Assembly (NCBI RefSeq): GCF_932274485.2
Contig: NC_065885.2
Location: 33,803,062-33,867,061 of the forward strand
DNA length: 64,000 nucleotides
Origin: Patella vulgata
Lineage: Eukaryota > Mollusca > Gastropoda > Patellidae
Direction of reading: 5' to 3'
In this document: positions 58,080-64,000 of the stretch, one piece after another
Position numbering within the stretch: position 1 is the first letter of the stretch
How the letters are laid out: each line of letters begins with the position of its first letter
Translations under genes and position numbers: made by a program
The notes under the pieces: model-generated
What the model saw: only the letters and a program-made list of their open reading frames with translations
Told to the model about the DNA's origin: nothing
Databases searched by the model: none

Positions 58080-59070
58080 CTAATAAACCTTTCTTTTTAA
58101 GATTACCAGAGGTTAACCAGGCAAGAAACGCCCACATTTTGCAAGAGATGGATAGAGAAACAGCTAAACAAAAACGTGATTTTCCATACAATCATTGACC
58201 ATAATCCAGGAATTTAAGGTCTGAAATGCGTTAATATCGGCAGGGGCTGAGTTCTTTCGGATATAAAGATGTATTTTAAGTTTCATAAAAATTAGACAAA
58301 AGTTGTGACGTCCACAACCTTCGTATTACATACTTTTACACAATTTGCGTACAGTGAGTGGCCATTTTGTCTGGCAGTTTTAGTCAGATGTTTACGAACT
58401 TCGAACTAAACCTCAATTGACGTGTAACTGTGATATATTTAATCAGGGACAATAATTCAAGAAGTTACATTCGGATACTGGCGATTATCGAAAGGAACCA
58501 GGATCTTTGTGATATAAATTTAAAGTTTAATCAAAATCAAGTGTACCCTCTAGAGAGTCCACAACCTTGATATACCATATTTTTACACTATTTGCGTACG
58601 ATGGGCGCCTTTTTGGGGGGCGGCCATTTTGATTGACAGTTTTGGTCAGATTTTCAAGTAATTCTATCTCAACCTTCATTAGGGTGTAACAGTGATATAT
58701 TCGAAGAGTTTTTTTTTATTAAATTGTGTAATGATTGTGGCCCCTGAGCTAAAAACGCGATTTTTCGTACAATCAGGGGCCATAATTCAGGAAGTTACGA
58801 TCCGATATGCGCGAATATCGAAAGTAACCAATATCTTTTGGTTATAAACATGCATTTCGAATTTAATCAAAATCGGATGACAATTGTGACCTCCAGAGTA
58901 TCCACAAGCTAAAAACGGGGTTTTTCGTTCAATCAGGGGCCATAATCCATGAATTTATGGTCAGATACATGCCAATTTCGAAAGGAACCCAGATCTTTGG
59001 GGGATATATCAAAATCGGATCAAAATTGAGACTTGTAGAGGACAGGGGCGACGGCATAATATGTCCACAC
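58080..59070 (-). repeat. Tandem-core repeat, GAAAAATCGCG family (inverted copy)
   Basis: It is the reverse complement of the family at 12900-13925 and 45030-45440, with about three core units (TCAGGGGCCATAAT, CGATTTTTCGTACAATC, ATCAAAATCGGAT). It ends GACAGGGGCGACGGCAT at 59041-59057, the shared terminus of this group. At its left edge is the TTTTGCAAGAGATGGATAGAG phrase. Confidence 0.75.
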
Positions 59071-60034
59071 GAAAATGTAGGCGTATAATAAAAGGAAAGT
59101 ACAAGAAAGTGAAGAATATCTTTTCAGATGGTCATTAAAATAATAATTTAAGCTTATTTCAAATTCCGAATAAACTGCATACATTCAAACAATTTCGACA
59201 AAAATTGAAATACCTGGCATGTAAGTTAATAGTAAGGGTAGATTTAATTGTATATGTTGGCACCTTGGCTGTATTACTAGGACCAACCCCTGTCCTGCAA
59301 TGCATTCGTATGATCTTTTCCACTGTCCTGCAATGCATTCGTATGAATCGATACGAATAGGGTATCCGTGGCCGAGTAACCTCACACTTTATAAAGACGA
59401 CCCCTGATAATTATGTGCCCAAAACGTTAGAGAAAGAGACATGTTAGGACATGTAATGTAGATAATCCCCTGACGCAGATATCACGGAATAAAATTCAAC
59501 CTGAACAGAATGAATCCATGTTACCACAGGTACGGCAGTAAAAATATTTTAGACGGGTCACGAATGGACAAACTTGGGTAAACTTAACATGGAAATATTC
59601 ACACCAGAGACACCTAAATGTATTGCCGTTCTCAAAAATACATGTATAAGATTCTATGACAATAAATATTATATTGAAGTTTTGCCATTTTGAGATCAAT
59701 GAAATGGAATAATGTAATTTTGAGTTTATTCTCCCGGGATTTTACAACAAGTTTGAAATAACATTTTACCTGCTGGGCTGTTAAACAGTCTCATATTTGA
59801 AAAACAATACTTGACAAACCTCAGAGAATAAACGACTCTGGATTTCGATTTGGTTTATGTCCAGTAAGTTGCACAACATGAGCATCGCTAACGCTTCAAT
59901 ATAGTCCACATTTCTGCTTTTATTGAAATGGTACTTTTTAGAATGAAATATGAAATAGCTGCAATGACTGTAATATGACAAGAGGCAAAGAAGGCTAGGC
60001 TTTGGGTTTGTATTATTAAATTTAGAGACTAAAT
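59071..60034. other. Spacer with a 36-bp tandem duplication
   Basis: CTGTCCTGCAATGCATTCG occurs twice, about 36 bp apart, near 59290-59345. No gene seen. Confidence 0.5.
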
Positions 60035-61775
60035 ATCAATAAAAATGTCGGTGTGACACCGCCCGAGGGGGTCGGGGCATGCACCAAAATAAGCCGCTGC
60101 TGTCTTTACGGTATAAGGAATAAATATGCAAAGTCCCAAGATGATCCATTCTGAATTGCTGCCTGTAGATGATAAAAACAAAAATTTGGCGTGCCTCTTC
60201 CTCTGTAGATGATAAATACAAAAATTGGGCGTGCCTCTTTCCCTATTAAAATGACCGACATGCTGAATGTGAACAAAATCTGTTAATCATAGCAACCTGT
60301 AGAGTATTTACAGACAAAAAAGTGGGTGTGATACCACATAGTTGCTATCCTTACAGGAATCAATATGCCAAGTTCCAAGATAATTCATTCTGAATTCCAG
60401 CCTGTAGACAAAAAAAACCACAAAAAATGGGCGTGGCTCTGTCCATGGGGACTGGACATGGACCAATATAAATAGGTACAACCCTATGATGGAATGTTTC
60501 GAATTGGATCCAAATCTGTTAATAATTGCAGCCTATATATCAATTACATATAAAATATTAACAAAAAGTGGGTGTGGCACCGTCCAAAGGGAGGGGGGGG
60601 GGGGTCATGCACCAAAATCAATAGTTGCCGTCCATAGGTATAAGGAATAAGTATACCAAGTTCCAAGATAACCCATTCAGAATTGTGGCCTTCGGGCGCT
60701 AAACACATAAATTGGGTATGGTTCTGTCCCCGGGGGTCGGCGCATGCACCAAATTCAATAGTTGCCACCCTTAGACTATAAGGAATACATATGACAAGTT
60801 ACAAGCTGATCCATTCAGAATTGCGGCCTGTATACGGTAAACACAATTGGGTGTGGCTCTTTCCCTGGGGGTCGGGACATACACCGAAATCGGTAGTTAC
60901 CGTCCTTAGGCTATAAGGAATATTTATGCCAAGTTCCAAGACGATCCATTAAGAATTGTGGTCTGTAGGCAATACACAGACACAAAAAGAAGAAAACATG
61001 AGCGTGGCTCTGTCCCTGGGGGTCAGAGAGAGAGAGAGAGTTAGAAATGGGGTTTAACGTCCACTCGACACAAACTAGGTCATTTCGGGACTAACATATG
61101 GTTTAATTTTATATACTTAATTCGCTTGCGCGTAGGGGTCTTTAGCAGTGGGAGGAAACCGGAGGACCGGGAGAAAACCCACGAGGTTGGACCCCTGGGG
61201 GTCAAGAATTCAGCAAAAACAATAGCAATCATCATTAGGGTATAAGGAATAGGTATGCAAAGTTTCAAAAGGATCTGTTAAGAATTGCGGCCTGTAGGCG
61301 AAACACAGGCACACAAATTGAGCGTGGCACTTTTCCAGGGGTCGGGCATGCACCAAAAATAATAGAGGTCATCCTTAGGGCATAAGGAAGACGATCGATA
61401 AAGAATTGCGGCCTGTAGGCGACACCCTAAAAGAAATTGGGCGTGGCTCTACCCTTGGGGGGGGGGCATGTACCAAAAACAACAGGTATGTTCCTTAGGG
61501 CATTAGGAATAAGTATGCAGAGTGTCAAGATGATACGTTAAGAAATGCGGTTTGTAGACGACAAAAAAATATAAAAATGGGCGTGGCTCTGCCCCTGGGG
61601 GTCGGGCATGCACCATAAACAATAGGGATCATCCTAGGCTATAAAGAATAAGTATGTAAAGTTTCAAGATGTTCAGTTAAGAATTGCGGTCTGTAGGCGA
61701 ACCACAGACACACACTCACCCCCATACACTCAGACAGGGGCGACGGCATTATACGTCCACATTATACCTGGTAGA
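60035..61775. repeat. About 11-unit tandem array, 120-165-bp units
   Basis: Each unit contains GGGCGTGGCTCTGTCCCTGG, a GGTCGGGCATGCACC phrase, CTTAGGCTATAAGGAATA, CCAAGTTCCAAGATGATCC and AATTGCGGCCTGTAGGCG in varied form. It ends GACAGGGGCGACGGCATTAT at about 61735, the same terminus as the different core repeats at 45030 and 58080. A SINE interrupts it at 61025-61192. The unit lengths vary and no reading frame is conserved. Confidence 0.85.
61025..61192 (-). mobile_element. SINE-A, 5' truncated, 11-bp target duplication
   Basis: Inverted, it carries the SINE-A body from TCCAACCTCGTGGGTTTTC to the tail GACGTTAAACCCC and a CT run. It is flanked by CCCTGGGGGTC at 61014-61024 and 61193-61203, and the array unit is otherwise uninterrupted. 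The tRNA-like head is missing. Confidence 0.85.
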
Positions 61776-63096
61776 GTGATCACAGGGAGCTGCATGGAGA
61801 GTGAATTTTATATAGTCGACACTATCGATCATGTTCTATTGAAGCCCGTGATTATTGGTAAATAGATGTAATATGTTGTTGAAGATTGCTACCTCTGTTT
61901 AATGTCATGTAAATGAAGACTTTCTAATGTTTAAACCTGACATCAGGATGTAATTAAGAGTAACTAGGCGACCAATTTAATGCTGTATGTTGGACACGAC
62001 AACCTCAGCAATAGATCGCATTGGTCTTATTACCGCTTCTGACAGACGCAGCACGCAACCTCCTGATAATTGGCAACAAAACGGCTGATGTCTGTAACCT
62101 TAAAGGGGCATCTTCACTGTCACCTAAAAATTAAATGTAATTATTTGAATAACATCACCTTCAAAATAACCGTTGACCACCGAAAATCCAGGCAATGATC
62201 TACGGTATATTCGTTAAAACACTTTATCTCGACCTTTTTGCCGACAGTCTACTCGAAATTTAATTTTTTTACTGATATTATTTTTGTTCTTATTCTTCAT
62301 GGGTGCAACGCTCTTTAAAAAGAGCTCGAGACCCCGACAATTTAAGTAACACCCACATGAACCTTAGCAAGCTTGTTCCTTGGACAATCATGCATCGATT
62401 AGCAGACTTCGTTCTTTGATGGCTCTGACGACGTCATACAGACCATGATACGTCTATTTAAATCCTTTAAAATGTAAGCAGCGCTTTACATTTTCCGCTT
62501 CAATCAGTCCAAAGGACAACCTGCAAAATGTTGAACAAACAGAAATAAAATAAAATGTCAATATCACATCTTGAAATGTAACCTTTATATCGTGACTACT
62601 TTAGGACTGTGAATAATGCTTTAATCTTATCGTTGTAACTTTTGAAAATAATTCAATGCCCATCACCGACTTAATACAATTATTACGATTCTTATTTGTG
62701 TCTTAATTTTTTTGTCGATATCTATTATTTCTCCAATGGAAATATGACATTAAAAAACATTAGCGAGACGGAAAGATACTGGACGTTGTAATATTAAACG
62801 TAATATTTTTAGCTGTCTGAAGTCATATATGTCACCTACAGCTTATACTTGTCGTGTTAAAAATAATGAAGATTACCCCGTGTCATTCATTTATTTCCGG
62901 GCAACTTCACCAGATTCTAAACTGGGCAAAACTAATTGCCACGGATTGAGCATGGTGGTACAAGAATTAAAATCACTGCTAAGGTAACTAAGGTTATCTA
63001 ATATTTACACAGACAACTAATAAATTTGATGATTATAGTGACATTTGAAAGTTGCCCGAATCGTACTGACTTATCCTTCTAGCTATCTCATAGCTG
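61776..63096. other. Stretch without a recognised gene
   Basis: Near 62101-62220 there is a sequence starting TTAAAGGGGCATCTTC related to MITE family D and to 55990-56250. The rest shows no supported feature. Confidence 0.4.
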
Positions 63097-64000
63097 AAGG
63101 GCCGGTCACACAGGCTTCCGCGAGTTGATCACGAGTGTATCGCGAGGAAGAACTGTCAAACGCGAAGTAAGCGCGGTCACAAGTGAATGACACGTGAATG
63201 AAACGTGGTGGACTCGCGAATAACAAGTGCGCACACGCGCGAAAAATTTTACACGCGCACGGAGTCCGATTTTATTTTTGAGCAGCACAAAAATTAGGCG
63301 CAACGGCCACCGCGTGTCGCACACGTGGTGTAAACGCTGTACAAACGCGGGCCAAACGCGATAACACGTGGTACACTCGCGGATCACAAGTGGACGACAA
63401 GTGGTCACTCGCGGGCAAACGCAAAATTTCTTCGTGTGACTGCGTGTGTAGCACTTGTCATCCACTTGTGATCCGCGTGTCTACAGCGTTCCTACCACCT
63501 GTGATAGCGTGTGCTCCACGTGTAAAAGGCTTCCTCAGGGATTGTGTCACGAGTCATCCGCGGGCCATTCGCGTGTTTTCGCGTTGAATCGCGATTGAAC
63601 CACGACTGATTCGCGTGTCGTCCACGACCCAATCTCGTTTGTACCACTAGTTATTTCTGCTATAAAAAGATCGCGTGTGGGCCATTTTTCATCAGTTGTG
63701 ATCCAGAACACCGGACGCGGCGGCTTTTATACACGCGGGCGGCAAGCGGAGCACAAGTGATCGGCACGTGATTCACACGCGGAGCACATGTGGAGCACAA
63801 GTGATACACACGCGCTGCGTGTGACCCCATTTTCTGACCACAAGCGCTCACACACGGAGGACTCGTGGTGGACACGCGATGCACACGCGCGCGTGTGGTC
63901 CACTTGTCATTCGCGTGTCCAGCATGTCTGAGACAAATTGGTTGATTTTCACCGCGTGTAGAAAAAATTTGCAAAATTTATAGCAAAATTACACGTGATC
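63097..64000. repeat. Degenerate short-word repeat, CACGTG/CGCG rich (cut by window end)
   Basis: From GGGCCGGTCACACAGGC onward the DNA is built of words about 10-12 bp apart, such as ACACGTGG, CACAAGTGG, ACACGCG and AACGCG. The strand sense of the words flips near 63425, again near 63700 and again near 63870, so it folds on itself at large scale. GC content rises clearly above the rest of the window. The many open frames in it (up to 119 codons on both strands) are side effects. It is probably the left part of a foldback-type element whose other end lies beyond the window. Confidence 0.65.

Noticed and set aside
60035-61775. CRISPR-like regular array
   Set aside because: Units are long, imperfect and contiguous, without short identical repeats and unique spacers; this is an animal satellite-type array.
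63106-63974. Long open frames on both strands
   Set aside because: GC-rich short-word repeat with few stop codons by composition; both strands are open alike.

Overview
This is repeat-dense, AT-rich animal DNA, most likely from a mollusc. The pointers are two SINE families of a kind I recall from mollusc genomes, GTCC-rich tandem-core elements, and introns with ordinary GT/AG sites. I see no complete host gene. Almost everything recognisable is mobile DNA inserted into other mobile DNA, plus four weak candidate host exons.

Region by region. (1) 1-10.1 kb: a Jockey/CR1-group LINE on the minus strand is cut in two (15-351 and about 9774-10110) by a 9.4-kb element (352-9773) with long terminal inverted repeats; the LINE reading frame resumes across the insertion. 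Inside the insert are two direct copies of an 870-bp LTR-like repeat (R1) around a duplicated 2.4-kb block. (2) 10.1-16 kb: SINEs and an inverted-repeat element built from an AACCCCTATTGTAATAA motif. (3) 16.3-22.5 kb: a MITE, a strong hairpin, a long-TIR element (18.47-20.07 kb), and a TTAA-flanked element (20.49-22.52 kb) holding two SINEs with clear target duplications. (4) 24.2-40.05 kb: a third R1 copy split by a 15.2-kb DNA transposon, 24709-39942, with AT target duplication and related inverted ends. It carries two convergent genes, a THAP plus DDE_4 transposase starting at the left end and a SAP-SWIM-YqaJ gene starting at the right end. This matches what I know as the ISL2EU group. A hAT transposon (25440-27839) sits in the transposase intron. 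The first YqaJ intron holds a GTCC/TGTCCCCCGCC tandem-core element and a large minus-strand gene (35691-38542) for an unrecognised, RNase-H-like, probably transposase-like protein. (5) 41-44 kb: an LTR-retrotransposon fossil and an inverted copy of the tandem-core element. (6) 45-64 kb: tandem-core elements sharing an ATGCCGTCGCCCC terminus, another LINE fragment, SINE fragments, a palindromic MITE, a TIR element (52.87-54.39 kb), a roughly 11-unit array (60.0-61.77 kb), and from 63.1 kb to the window end a GC-richer stretch made of degenerate 10-12-bp words.

The two ISL2EU genes would normally work together: the transposase cuts and joins the ends, and the YqaJ-type nuclease probably processes DNA ends or intermediates. 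Both are damaged here, so this copy looks immobile on its own. The item most worth following is the nested 35.7-38.5 kb gene: either an undescribed transposase family or an unrecognised third gene of the host transposon.
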